Assembly: GCF_028583425.1 (NCBI RefSeq)
Contig: NC_072791.1
Location: 45,577,368 to 45,641,367, forward strand
DNA length: 64,000 bases
From: Eublepharis macularius
Taxonomy: Eukaryota; Chordata; Lepidosauria; Squamata; Eublepharidae
Direction of reading: 5' to 3'
Position 1 is the stretch's first letter. Each line of letters starts with the position of its first letter. Under the pieces are notes generated by a model that searched no databases, was not told the DNA's origin, and worked only from the letters and a program-made list of their open reading frames with translations. A program made the translations under genes and the position numbers. This document shows, in pieces, positions 23,160 through 63,664 of the stretch.

Positions 23160-26100
23160 GGGACGCTCCAGAGCATGTACATACTGTTCACATGCAAAAA
23201 GTACCACCTGCACTACTTGCCCCCCCATCTCCTGCTTTCACCTCTGAGGGACCTTGCAACCCTGCAAGGTCCCCCTAAATGAAGTAAATAAATGATATAT
23301 ACCATATTTACTCAAAAGGAAGATAACCCTGAATTATGACTTCTTTAAAAACGTTACACACACAAAATTATTGATTATAACTGTAACTTTTATTCAAATG
23401 TAAAATGACCCCCTTTTTAAAATGGTGTATCAGTGAAAAACCCCTAGCCTTGGATCTAATTATATACTGTACAACTGAAGATCAGCAGAAAAAAGGTAGG
23501 TTGGTTTTTGTGTGGGGGAGGGACAGAAGGAAGCAGGAAAAGGAAAGGAGGCTGCTAGGTAAAGAATAGTGTTGGGAAAGGGATACAGGGTGAAATGAAG
23601 TGACCATTGCAGGTTCCTTACCACACAACTGGGCCTGGGCGGCTGACTAGCACAGTACATCTGGACCATAGTTTACATGGGCAGAGGTTGCCAGGGGTAA
23701 GGGAAATTGAAGATGGGGTGGGGGTGGGGGGTAAAAGCAGGTTGGCTGGTGGGTGGGAAGGGGAAGAGAAAAAAATAGTGGGGAAGGGGAAAATGAGGTT
23801 GCCCCCCCACACTTGTTATGCTGTTGTGTGAGGTTAAACACACAATTTTTTTTCTTTCCAGAAGTACATTGACTGGAATACCATCTGTTCCAATCTATCC
23901 ATTTACAGCAGGAAAAAAAACACCCATCACTTCTTACAGTATTTTCTTAAATGGATGCATCTTGGGGTTGAAAAATAATTCCCTGGAGGAGCTCTTAACC
24001 TTTTCAGTGGGATTGTGATAACTAGACACATACTTTGCCAGCCTGTTAATGCCACCTTTCAAGATGTACGTAAATTAGGCATGGTAGGTAGCTACACTTC
24101 CATCGTTCCCCATCACAATGAATGCCCAAGAAATGAAAGAAAATGCTTATAGAGTATAGATCTATCTGGTAACATGCAGGTTCAGCTAGTAAATCCAAAC
24201 ATCAGTATCAGTTTGGTCACCTTATAGTGCAGGCTCCAACTAGCCTGCTTCAGTTCTACTTTTCCTGTTTTGATTAGCACGCAACAGATTGTGCTGAAGG
24301 CTGTGTTTAATTAGATGAAGTCTAAAAGCAAACCAGTTAAATTTTTAAGGGAAATTCCCAGCATCTTCAGCTGTGCTGTTCTTTGCAAGCCCTTGCTTGA
24401 ACGTTTTCAAGCATGTAAATACTGCAAAGTTCTATCTGTAGTAAGCTGAAGCAGAGGAGTGTGAAATAGAAACATGACTCTCAAGTTCCAAGGAACATGC
24501 ATTCTTGTATATTGCTTTCCCCCACCTATGAAAACTAAAATGGACTGGAATTACTCAGCTGGAAAATGTTTAACCCAGCTCTGTTTGCAATAAATACTTC
24601 AGCAGGTCTGTTTTTACATGGCTTATAGCTTGTTTTCAAACAGACCTAAAAGCTCTCTCTCTTGTAAGGCTGAATAGCATTTGATTTATTTAAACGTTTT
24701 AACTGGACTCATGCTGAGATTTTACTGTGGATATGCTACTGCTCTTGGGTGTGCATTTGAGCGACAATAGCCTGGAGCGGAATGGCTGTAGAGTCAGTAG
24801 TATTTTCTTGCTGTTTCTTTTGAGATGCTTGAAGGAGAAAGTGTGGGTGAGTGTAAATACGACTGATCTCATCGGTACACTTGCCTTTTAAAGGCAGCAT
24901 CCTGCACATATTTTGCTTGGGATATGGGATAACTTCTCCTTCCCGTGTTGGGCCAAAGCAGGAAGAGCCAGCATTAGCTTACTCTCCCCACCCCCCACCC
25001 CCACCATGAAGTGGCAGTACAGACTTACAGAAGTGAAGTGTTTTAAACTGCCACAGAGAGTAAATTGAAACTTTTTGTTCCATCTACCCCATTAGGGCAA
25101 ACTGTCTTTCATACAAAGGCTTTGCTTCATATCTACTATTATATATAATTTCAGATCTACAATGTAGGATCTTTTGTTGCAATTTGTACTGAAACAGAAC
25201 GGAGCAGAGATATTTTTGTTCACTACAAGTCAATTTTGAATGACGTATTTTTGTGCAATTAAAGCTTAAGGAAAGATCGGTGTCTATTTTGGGTCTGTTA
25301 AAGGATCTGATTACTTTGAACTTGTGGGGAAGATGTTAATTATGAGGCTTGTAGCAATGGGGAAATGATATGAGGGATATAATGTACATGAATTAATTTG
25401 TGCCATCTTAAAGAAAATACAACAGCCTTTAAGAATACACTGTAGAGCATTCAGAGACTCTCAATATGTTGATTGCATTTTGTTGTTTCATAGGGATTAA
25501 AAGACATGTGCTTATTTTTATATGAATTGTGTGAAACTGTCTTTTTAAAAAACTGTCATACTAGCATTATTTTAAAGGACAATTCTGAAGAACAACTGCA
25601 GCACTCCATTATTTATATATAAAAATGTAGGAAATGTTCACTATACTGCAGGAAGTATAAGGAGTACATTTGTCCAGATAACACTGGGTAAGTCCTCAGA
25701 TAAATTTCAGGGGATATTTCTACTATTTAATTGTACTCAATTAAACTTTTGTTGGTGTAAGTCTAATATAGATTCCTTTAGTGCTTATAAAGGCCTGTAA
25801 TATTTATTTCAAATATTTATATTCTACCTTTTTATAAAACACACATGCAAGGGAGCTTGAATATTTGTTAACACTATCAAATAATTGAAATAGGGCTAGT
25901 AGATATCTATAGGTACTTTTGTCCTATTCTTGGAAAAATAACGTCTTCTGAAATCCATGTATTCATATGACCCATGATCATTTATAAACAGCAGCATGGG
26001 AGCAAAATGCATAATGAATATATGTAGGAGAGTGAATAATTTTAGTAAGATACACTACGTGATAGGGAACTGCAGGTTTTCATGTGTGTGTTCTGGATAC

Positions 26101-26545
26101 ATTTGTTGTGAAGCCACAAATCACTCATGCTTTCTCAACATGGGCACTTGCAACAACAACAACAAAAGCAACTGTCATACATGACTTAATAGATTGTCAT
26201 AGACTTAATAGATTGTCTATTAATATAGACAGTGTGTTAATTCCAAATTATATGTATCTGGAAAAAAACCTATGGTATAAATCAGCTTTGAGATTGCAGG
26301 AAGCAATTAGAAACTAAGAGTCCACTTCTAAAAGCCGCTGCTGAGGCCATCAAGTGGGCATAAGAAGCTATTTATTTACTAGGGGCCTGCCCTTGTTTGT
26401 TCTGCATGCTAACCCCATAGCTCATTACTTATGAAATATTTAACGGTGGTTTGAATACTGAATATGCAACATCCTGTTGAAAGAGCTGCAACAATATCTG
26501 ATGAAGCAACAGCAAGAGTTAATGTCCTTTTATAACAAATGTCAT
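23160..26545. other. Intergenic, no gene seen
   Basis: AT-rich sequence between TMED10 and NEK9 with short purine-rich runs (23.5-23.8 kb). No exon-like frame or promoter is recognised. Confidence 0.6.
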
Positions 26546-26550
26546 ACCTG

Positions 26551-26730
26551 CATTCCTCCCCAGAGGACTCAAAGCAGCTTACATCATTCTCGTGTCCTCC
26601 ATTTTATCATCACAAGAGTGTGATGGGCCCAAGGTCACCCAGCAACCTTCTATGGCAGATTGGGGTTTGAACTTGGGTCTCCTTGATCCTAGCTGGTCAC
26701 TCTAACCACTATAGAACCACATTGGCTCTG
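26551..26730 (-). mobile_element. tRNA-derived SINE (minus)
   Basis: ctccccagaggactcaaagcagcttacatcattc...ggcccaaggtcacccagcaa...ggggtttgaacttgggtctcc: tail, body and B-box region in reverse. Confidence 0.75.
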
Positions 26731-26744
26731 ATATGTTAGGGAAT

Positions 26745-26850
26745 CTCACAACAACTCTTTGTGATAGGTTAGTCTGAGTGGCCCAAGGTAACCCAGCAAG
26801 CTTCCATGGCGGAGTCGGAATTCGAACCTGGGTCTCCTAGCTCATAACAT
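26745..26850 (-). mobile_element. tRNA-derived SINE fragment (minus)
   Basis: caactctttgtgataggtta...gtggcccaaggtaacccagcaagcttcc...ggaattcgaacctgggtctcc: body and B box only, directly beside another minus-strand copy. Confidence 0.7.
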
Positions 26851-27084
26851 ATTCATCAACTGGAAAGGCAGGTAATAGGGTTTTTTTTAGGGAAACCAGG
26901 CAAGAGGTACAGATCTCAGGAGTCCAAAACGGCTGAAAGAGAAAAATCCTAAAAACCCACAGTTACTTAACCTTTCTGGTACAAACCTCTCAGAAAATAT
27001 TAATCTCCTAGATCATATATGTTATGTATTGACTTAGCTTCTGTCTGAGCTAAGGCTCCTGAAGTCTTCATTACTGTCTCCAAC

Positions 27085-27530
27085 AGCACACATACCCAGT
27101 GCCTGTAGTCAGTCACCTCCTGGCATCTCTAGCAGGATGGGAAATCTTCGCAAAGACTGACCTGGTGCAAGCCTACCAGCAACTCCCTGTGGACGACGCC
27201 ACCATGGAAGTACAGACCAGTGTAACCCACCGCGGAGCGTTTAAAGTTAAGTGGCTCCAGTTCAGGGTCAGTGTGGCCCCTGGAATCTTTCAGGGACTTA
27301 TGGAGGGTCTGCTGAGGGGCATCCCAGGAGTCATCCCATATTTTGATGATGTCCTGATTGCGGGGTGTCCTCTACTGAACTTGCCGGCTGCCTTCGACAA
27401 GTTCTCCGTTGTCTCCAGGACGCCAGACTGAAGGTGAAAAAAGAAAAATGCCAGTTCGGCGTGCCACGAGTGGAATTGGTTGGCCTCTGGTCTGATCCAG
27501 TGGGGCTTTTCTTATGAAACACTCATAATG
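27085..27530 (+). mobile_element. Ty3/gypsy LTR-retrotransposon fossil, reverse transcriptase fragment
   Basis: A scrap of the RT core of a Ty3/gypsy element is recognisable (FAKTDLVQAYQQLPVDDA, PYFDDVLIAG). No LTRs, gag, integrase or envelope part is seen nearby. It is broken and heavily truncated; its divergence suggests an old insertion. Confidence 0.75.
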
Positions 27531-27909
27531 AAACATGTTGTATAAATAATAAAGGTACAGTATTCTATAAAGCCTGATAGCATGATGTGTCTTCAGCAGA
27601 AGAAGCTACTCCCATTAATTTCTTTAAAAATAAGAAGTAATCAGTTATTGTAGATTCATGTTATTCTCCCTTTTTAATAAAACAGGATTTACTACTTGAT
27701 TGGAGATCCTTCTAAACAATGCATGTTGTTATTGGCCAATATTAAAATAGCATAATTATTTATTTACTTAAAATAAAGGACCTAAGGCAGGTTACAACAA
27801 ATACAACAAACATATAGAAAACAATTTTTTAAAAAAATCAAATAAAAACAATAAAAAATGTGTATCTTAAGTTGGCTTACATTTCAACTATAAGCATATG
27901 AACTGCCAC

Positions 27910-27937
27910 AAACTAAACTAAACTAAACTAAACTAAA
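27910..27937 (+). repeat. (AAACT)n pentanucleotide repeat
   Basis: Five to six units of aaact. Confidence 0.85.
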
Positions 27938-28194
27938 GCAACGCTATTAAAAAGTCAAAAACAGGACAGGCAGTGTTGCTAGTCCTTGGCCTGGAAACAA
28001 TATTAACCAACACACTTATTGGAAAAAGTCAGGGAAAGTTCTGTAGCCTTTCCCAGCATCTGTTAATAGTTCCTTCACAGTTTGGGATTGAAAGACTTGG
28101 GTTCAAATCCCTGATGGTCTGGTCAATTTATGAGACCATCCTAAGCAGCAGGAGTCTGTTTAATTCTGCTACACATCTGGAATTATCCAAAGGA

Positions 28195-29265
28195 TATGGC
28201 TTATGGAATATAACAAGGAATTTCTGAAGAAAATCAGCCTATGTTTTGCAGACTATAGCAAAGCTTTTGATTGTGTGGCTGATGAAAAGCTATGGATGGT
28301 GTTAAAAGACATGGGGGTACCACAACATCTGATTGTTTTGAAATGCAACCTGTACTATTGTTAGGACAGAATATGGGGAACAGAATGGTTTCCAATTGGC
28401 AAAGGTATCATACAAGGATGCATATTATCTCCCTACCTGTTCAACCTCTATGCAGAGCATATCATAAAGAACGCTGGATTAGATTTAGAAGGTGGGGTGA
28501 AAATTAGTGGAAGGATCATTAACAATTTGAGATATGCAGATGATACCATGTTACTGGCAGAAAATAGCAAAGACTTGAAACAACTACTGATGATGGTTAA
28601 AAGAGAAATTGCAAAAGCTGAACATCAAGAAGGCAAAATAACTAATGAGGAATTACACAATTTTAAAGCTGACAATAAGGAAATTGAAGTGGTTCAAGAT
28701 TTTCTATTCCTTGGCTCAATCATCATCAACCATAAGGGAAACTGCGACCAAGAAATCAGAAGATTGAGACTTGGAAGAGCAGCCATGAGGGAACTAGGGA
28801 ACTAAAATCAAAATAATCCAAATCATTGTATTCCCCATTACTACGTATGGATGTGAAAGTTGGACAATGAATAAAGCTGACAGGAAGAAAATTGATTCAT
28901 TTGAAAAGTGCTGGAGGAGAGTTTTGTGGATACCATGGACAGATGGTCAACAAGGCAAATAAGTATGTTCTCGATCACTTCAAGCCTGAATTCTCCCTAG
29001 AAGCTAAAATTACAAACCTGAGGCTATCATACTTTGGTCACACCATGAGAAGACTCTCTGGAAAAGTCAGTAATACTAATACTTTTCCTACTGAAGGCAG
29101 TAGGAAAAGAGAGGCCCAAAATAAGATGGCTTGAATCAATAAAAAAGGCCATGTCCTCCAGTTTGCTGGATCTGAGCAAGGCTGTTAATAATAGGACATT
29201 TTGGAGGTCTTTCATTCATAGGGTTACCATAGGTCAGAGGTGACTTGATGGCACATAATACACCC
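28195..29265 (+). mobile_element. BovB (RTE clade) LINE relic
   Basis: Across frames: KISLCFADYSKAFDCV, GKGIIQGCILSPYLFNLYAE, KISGRIINNLRYADDTMLLA (catalytic YADD), EVVQDFLFLGSIIINHKG, TYGCESWTMNKADRKKIDSF, LRLSYFGHTMRRL. This order and wording is the C-terminal RT and tail domain of BovB. The 3' end carries ggtcagaggtgacttgatggcac, the usual BovB terminus. Frameshifts near 28500 and 28890 and a missing 5' half make it dead. Confidence 0.88.
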
Positions 29266-29520
29266 ACTGTGTGAAGTCCATTGGCTTAGAAGGGCGTGAC
29301 TGTGTTTAGCACTTTAAGACACTGAAAACTGTGGCACCAGGTTAAATCTGCATACCTGGTCAGTATTGCACACAGGTAGCTTACCAAAGTCTTATTGTGG
29401 GCAGAGACATCTTTTTCTATTAAGAGTTCTGGAGAACTCAAAAACTTATATATTGTTTTGTTGAAGGTTTTAAATCCTCTGGTGCCTTAGATATCTACAA
29501 GATTTTTAGAGAGTAAGCTT

Positions 29521-29650
29521 CTCAGTGAAAGAAGAAGGGAGCTCTGACTCTAGAAAGCTTACACTCTGAAAAATCTCTTTCATCTCTTAAGGGGCCACTG
29601 GACCCAAAGCCTGCTGTTCTACTGCAGACCAACAGGGCGACCTACCTGAT
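29521..29650 (+). mobile_element. Penelope-like short repeat, family A, copy 6 (CACCCTG subfamily)
   Basis: gaagggagctctgactctagaaagcttacactctgaaaa, then ggccactggaccc and ctgcagaccaacagggc. It has the GAAAGCTTACACYCTGAAAA junction shared with copies at 30.9, 36.8 and 41.1 kb. It lies 170 bases upstream of the CpG island. Confidence 0.7.
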
Positions 29651-30007
29651 ACTGTTTTGTGTCATTTTCCTTGTTCTTAATAAAAAGTATAATCAACGGT
29701 AATTTTAAAAGGTGTCTTTTGGTTTCAGATTTTGCTGTGAACCAAGACAGCCGGGCTACCTGCAGCCTCTTTCTACTGTGAGAATCATTCCTCCCAGAAC
29801 CAATTCTCTATCTGGAACGAGAACAGGGACGGCCGTCTCACACAGCCCCAAGAGGGCAAGCGTCGCGAAAGAGGCTCTCCGTTGGTACTTTTGCTACGCG
29901 GCGGTAACGAGCGCGCGACTGCTCCGGGCTCGCCTTCCCCAGCCACGCACCCTCGACCCAACCCCCCTCCTCCCGCCGCAATTAGCCCGCGGGGTTGGCG
30001 GGAGTGC

Positions 30008-30015
30008 TGACGTCA
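30008..30015. promoter_or_regulatory. Full palindromic CRE (CREB/ATF site)
   Basis: TGACGTCA, a perfect cAMP-response element, about 310 bases upstream of the NEK9 ATG inside the CpG island. Confidence 0.6.
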
Positions 30016-30062
30016 AGGCGCGGCGCCGAAGTGGTTCCGGGTCGGCAGGACAAGCCGCCAAC

Positions 30063-30104
30063 ATGGAGCGCTCGGGGGCTGAGGGGCCTCAGAGAGGCCG
30101 GTAA
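30063..30104 (+). other. Short upstream ORF in the NEK9 leader
   Basis: An ATG in strong context (gccaacATGG) opens a 13-codon frame MERSGAEGPQRGR and ends at TAA 220 bases before the NEK9 start. Its end overlaps a splice-donor-like CCG|GTAAGG. It could be a translated uORF, the edge of an untranslated first exon, or upstream of the true start site. Confidence 0.35.
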
Positions 30105-30162
30105 GGGGGCAGCACGGAGGACCCTGTTCCTGCTTGAGTTGAGGCCGGCTGAAGGGGCTGCG

Positions 30163-30174
30163 CGCGCATGCGCA
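30163..30174. promoter_or_regulatory. NRF1-type site
   Basis: CGCGCATGCGCA matches the palindromic NRF1 consensus YGCGCAYGCGCR exactly, 153 bases before the NEK9 ATG. Confidence 0.6.
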
Positions 30175-30326
30175 CAGATAGAGACTCGCTGAATCTCTGG
30201 CGACGATAGCTGTTGCTGCTGGAGGAAGCCGCCTGCCTCCCTCAGCCCATCGGGGCCCTTCGTCTCCTCTAGCGCCCCGACGGAGCCCCGTCTTCACCCG
30301 TCCCAAGGAGGTGGCGGCGAGCAGCC

Positions 30327-58611
<28,285 letters not shown>

Positions 58612-60935
58612 TCTTTTGAGTCCACTGGAATCCATCCAGTGTCACAGCACACTAACTGAATGCAAGAGAAGCTTTCCTGACTTCAGGACCTTGTGAACAA
58701 GGTCAGATTCTCCAGAAAAACATGCCTGTATGTGGGGGCATGGGGGTTCTTAAGCTATGAGCCTAGGAGAAAATTTAAAGTGGCAGAACTCCAAATTCTA
58801 GCCAAGGCCACACTCCAGTGTCACAACAGCAGCAAGCTCTTGTTATGTTATCCTGTCCTTGAGGTCAAGTAACCACATGATAGGAATTACTCTTAATTGT
58901 TGTAAGCTCTTCATTCTTTCAGAACTTCCTGAGAGTTGTATTGAGCCCCCCAATATTAGTCACTTCATCTTCATGCAATTGGAAGAAGAAAACTCTATAT
59001 TGAACCCCAAACATTGCAGTGATACTGAATGTCCTGAAAGGTTAAGGGGCAGGACCCCTGCCTCTGTGAAAAACCAAAAAAAGAGCTTGCTCTAAAGCCA
59101 GAAAAAGAGCATGCAAAACAGAGAAATGGTAGCAATTATGGTTTTTACTTCAGACGCATTTCTAGCGATTTTTCCTTCAGTCTGTACAGCTATAACTAAA
59201 GGGGATGTTTGGGAAAGGATCTTAGGCGCTTGTTATTAGCACTTCTTGCTAACCAAATTCAGAAACAAAAAACTGACTGAAGCTTCCCATTATCAGAGAA
59301 GAGATCTCTATTTCTAGAATTCACAGCAGCTTTTTTTTTCAAGCCAGACAAGGAATGTGTAGAATTTGAATTTAGACAGACAATTTGTTCCATCTGTTCA
59401 GCTTAAGTTGAGTACCAGAACTTCTGTTTGTTTTTAGTTTCTTAAAAGAGCTATTGAAAGCCTCTTACTTTATACCATCACCCCTTCAACTTCAGCTTTC
59501 TGTCCAGTGTTTGGCCCAGAAGGCAGCTGTGTGGGCTTTTACAGAATGCACTTAACCAGATTTCTGGTAGTGCTTGGCCAAGCCTTACCCTTTTGTATTT
59601 ACTGAATATCCCAATCATTTATTGGATTGACTTATACTGTGCAATTCACTTTTAAGTCTCAGCTGGAGAGGCTGACTATAAATAATATAAATAAATAAAT
59701 GTAACTTCAAAGCATTTTGTATACTATCAGTAATAAGCTGTATGTGAAGTAACTTTGAAGGCAAGATAGCCCTTTTCCCCATTAGATAACGAAACTAATA
59801 CTTTTGCTAATTAGTTTGCCCAATTGATGAAACTTTTGGAGCAGATATGGCTCCTAGGGGAGGCACATCTGTATTCGTCCTCACCTTGGGGAGGGATTTC
59901 CATGGTTCCTCACAGCCTAATCTCTCTGAAATGATCACTGTCTTCTTGGTATTCTACTTTTGATCTGGTAGTTCTGTCATATGCTCTTAGTCTTTCACAC
60001 TCCTGTCTCTAACATCCCTAGGTACTTTTCTCTTCTAGAAGTATATTCAGGCTGATAAAATGTTTCTTGGCTGGAGATGGGTGCCAGAGCATCCCTCTAG
60101 AAATAGCATATTTTAAAATCATTACCTGGTTTAGTTTCAAGACAGTATTTAGAAAAAATATCAGGCAATCTTTTTCCTGTGTTCAGCCCCAAGACCAAGG
60201 CAGCTGGCCATTCCTTACTGTTGGGAGAAGGAGCGCAAAGAACCTAAATAGGATGAGTTCCAAGTTGTTCAGCAGATAGTGCCATCCAGTTGTTCTTGAT
60301 ACCTGTGATCTCCTGTCTTCTATAAGTGTTGAAGCTGTTTTGTATGACAGTTATACAGTAGGGATTTGAACTAAGCCTGAGCCATGTTCAGCAAAGATTC
60401 ACTGACCTGATGGGGGTTGCTGTCCTGCAGTGCACTGCTATCTTTATTTCTCAGTGCTCCATGTTTGGAAAATAAAATGCACAAGGTTCCTTTTGGAGCA
60501 CGAGGTTCCTTTTGGAGCTACTGGAGTAGTGGATTACCATACTGAGGATGAATGGTGCTTCACAGCAATATGTGCCTTAATAAAGAATTCACACTGTCCA
60601 ATATGTGCCTGTTACAGACTGTGACTTATGCACCAACTATGTGATGCAACCAAAGATGCATTTTAAAACAAACCTTGTTCTGGACTTGAGAGTGAAGGAC
60701 AAGTGGGCTGGGGTGCCTCGCAGCAGTTTCAGACCCACATCCCTTCCCCATCCAACAGTGCTAACTATGCAGATGTTGGTCTTTTGCTAGCGGTGTTCTT
60801 GATTTGTTATAGAACATGTCTTATATCTGCACTGACACTAGTTGGAAACTAGTTTGTCATCATCTATCTTTGAGATGTTCAGTGGTGGAATGGTTTGAAG
60901 TTTTCTGTTTTAAATAAACATTGACACTTATTAAC
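58612..60935 (+). other. NEK9: NEK9 3' UTR
   Basis: Non-coding sequence after the stop with poly(A) hexamers at 60471-60476, 60579-60584 and 60913-60918. The gap to the convergent ZC2HC1C exon is about 2.4 kb from the last hexamer. Which signal is used cannot be told from sequence. Confidence 0.55.
60913..60918 (+). terminator. Candidate distal NEK9 poly(A) signal
   Basis: An AATAAA hexamer within tttaaataaacattgac, followed by a T-rich stretch. Two other hexamers lie 330-440 bases upstream, at 60471 and 60579. Confidence 0.5.
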
Positions 60936-63352
60936 CTACATGTCCTGACTCTTTTTAATAGAAGTGAGATGATTCTTGTAGCTCCCTGATGGCTACGTCA
61001 GCATTGGAGTTCTGATTTTGCTACAGTGAAAGAGACTTTCTCAATTTAAGTTTATTTTGTTCTACACTTGCCGTTGTTAGAAATCCTAACATGAAAGGAA
61101 GTGCCTGAGTTCTCCAGTAAGGGTTTGCCTCTTTACTGCTATACAACTTAACAATCACTGTAATGATGGTTCTCTAAACACAGTTAAATACCCCGTCTAT
61201 TTTAGTCATGTAGATACTTTATCAGCATTGTATATCATCAGCAATCATTGCATTAATATGATGGGATTAACATACTGGTGATATACTATTGCTTTAGTTA
61301 ACTTGCTTCTGATGGGTTTTTATGTCTCAGACATGGAATTGAGAAAGGGTTCTCTGCTTTCTGAAATGGTGTAGAGATGATGTCTGCCTTTCGTGGTGTG
61401 CATGCTTGATAAAGAGTAAACAAGTGTATCGGCTACTGGAGATACTAGGAGTATACATTGTATCTGCTGAAGTGCAATGTGTTCCTCCTAGCTGATAGAC
61501 GCTTTTGGGAACAAGGCTGCATATACTTTGCAGCAATAAATTATGTAGCCCAGTAACTAGCATTAGACCAATTTATTCTATTTGTATTATGGGAGAAGCC
61601 TTTAAGGATAGAAATTCCTTTGAAGCAGTATTCTAAAGCTACACTTCTAGCACCCAGAGCTATCTCAAAGGTTGGAGTGCCTTCTCATGTTCCTAATATT
61701 GCTTATTTTAAAAATTTAATTTTTTAAATGAACTTTCATTCCCAGGATTCTACTCAGCAGCCACAGAAAACACTGCACTGGGCTTTTTGAAAATGAGTGT
61801 GAAATGAGAGAAATGGTATCTATGTAGTCTGTCAAAAGACTCATTATGAAACAGGAGATTCATAGACTACAACTTTTGTGTGTGGGTTTTTATAATTGTC
61901 CACATATAATTACTGCTTCTACTCCCATTTTCAGAGAGAGAAATACCTTCCATTCTGTGTTTGGTGTATGACAAGAGCTTGCATGTTGAACAAGTATGAA
62001 GGGAAAAGGCTGCATTACATCTGATGGCAAGCATCTTTGTAGGACTTAATCTGAGCTAGAGATCAGCCACAGAATGTAACAGACAGCACTTCTGAGTATG
62101 TAAATCTTCTTGTCATGCATGCAGTACTCCACAGAACTGGAATGAAGGGCTAGGTTTCAGAGGGACTGGAAATTTTAACTGGCTTTGCTGGAAAAGGAGG
62201 CAGTGGTCAGGACTGCATTTTACTGGAATACCATACAATTGCAGAATCCAACATGTTGGTGTAGCTTTCACTTTGTACAGAGCATGTTTCTAGCTCTTGT
62301 GAGAACTGTTTTATTGAACTAATTCTTTTGAAGCCATTACTCAAGAGAAATCTGATCTGAATTTAGATCTTTTTCATGAATTCCTTTGGAAACAGTTATC
62401 CCAGGTGAACGTAGGAGAGCCACAAAAAAAGTAACTCTACTTTGATTATATTACCTGATCTGAATGCACTCAGAAAACAAGAAGCAAGAACCAGTGTACC
62501 ACAGAAAAAGCTGTGCTGGTTTCAGCCTTTAGGGATTTTGTAAGTAACCAAAGTTCTGGATATTTTGCAACTGTTGTGTCATGCTCCCCAGTACACAAGC
62601 TTCTTCAAGATGGGAAACTATCCTGAATCACACATCCTAAATTTTCACAAAGTCAAGCACTTCAGTGTTCTCCGACATACTTATACAACCAGTGAAGTGA
62701 GGTAGGAGCTTGGACACTACCTCTTTTACACCTGCCACCTTTAAAGCGATATCAAAACAACTCATTTGGCCTAAACTTTCAAAATTTGGTTAGAGAAAAT
62801 CTGTATTTGCCAAACACTCTCCCTGGCTGGCCAGATGTCTCCACCACTTACTTGATGGCACAAGCACAGCCATCGTAAATGCCTACCTTCCCAAGAACTA
62901 CATCAATATCCCTTTCCCTGAGGATATGGTTGCATATCAAGAGGCAGGAACTGAACTTCTCCAAATCATACTGAAACAGCTATGTCCCACAGCCATCACT
63001 TCTGTTATCTCTTATAGTTGTTTCCTTACAGACTGTGTAGAAGTGTCTGTTTACTCGTATTTGCAGGTGAACCATTTGGGAAGTCCCTTTAAACCCAAAT
63101 GTGAGAGAACTGGTATGCAGACTGTAAACTCTTTCAAGAAGTACTGATCCGAATACCCAACATGAGGAATTTAATAATCTTCTCACAGCTTGTAGGTTTA
63201 CAGACTGTACATGCCTGTGCTTTTAAAAAATGAAGCCACAGCCACTGGGGTGCTCTTTGCTATTTGTCCTGTCAAACTTAGGGAAATAGCAGGGGGTGAG
63301 GTCCCAGTGTAATTACTCAAGTTGAAGCTTTCACCTGGGTGAAAATGGGTGA
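60936..63352. other. Convergent 3' region between NEK9 and ZC2HC1C
   Basis: No repeat is recognised. A plus-strand AATAAA lies at 61535-61540 and minus-strand signals (TTTATT read on plus) at 61572-61577 and 62310-62315, the latter a plausible ZC2HC1C poly(A) site. An open plus frame at 62797-63147 is unassigned (see findings). Confidence 0.5.
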
Positions 63353-63664
63353 CTAGCAATGTCTCTTTTGCTGTGGTGGTGGTGGCGGTCTATTCTTGAT
63401 GTTCTTGCACTTGGGAATGTGTCTCTCAGCCACCTGAGGGGCAAACAAACGTGTGCAGTACGGACACATTTTGTAGTCTGGATTCTCCATGGGGGGTACT
63501 GGAGGAAGGTCTGAGGCCTTTCCCCCTTTGGAGATTATTCGCTGCATCTCACGAGCCCTACGCAGTGTCTCGATGAAAGACTTGTGCTTCTGTTTCCAGT
63601 TGCTTTGCTTAGGCTGCATACTGCTTTGCATAGAAGTGTCGGTACTTTTAGTTAAAGTTTTTTT
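63353..63664 (-). CDS. ZC2HC1C: ZC2HC1C (FAM164C) last coding exon, partial gene
   Basis: On the minus strand, a ttactacag acceptor ends at 63665 and the exon reads 103 codons to TAG (63353-63355). It contains NWKQKHKSFIETLRRAREMQ, then DYKMCPYCTRLFAPQVAERH IPKCKNIKNRPPPPP. The C-x2-C-x11-H-x3-C pattern is the zf-C2HC knuckle that defines the ZC2HC1 family. Upstream exons lie beyond the right edge. The cellular role is poorly known. Position and opposite orientation relative to NEK9 match the human locus, which supports the call. Confidence 0.9.
   Translation of the reverse strand, partial: KKTLTKSTDTSMQSSMQPKQSNWKQKHKSFIETLRRAREMQRIISKGGKASDLPPVPPMENPDYKMCPYCTRLFAPQVAERHIPKCKNIKNRPPPPPQQKRHC

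Noticed and set aside
27085-27530. Ty3/gypsy RT fragment as a functional or domesticated gene
   Set aside because: Truncated and broken scrap with no other element parts; treated as a fossil.
29712-30192. Frames of 130 and 65 codons upstream of NEK9
   Set aside because: Stop-poor CpG-island sequence; no similarity recognised and no conserved motif. Only the 13-codon uORF is kept as a possibility.
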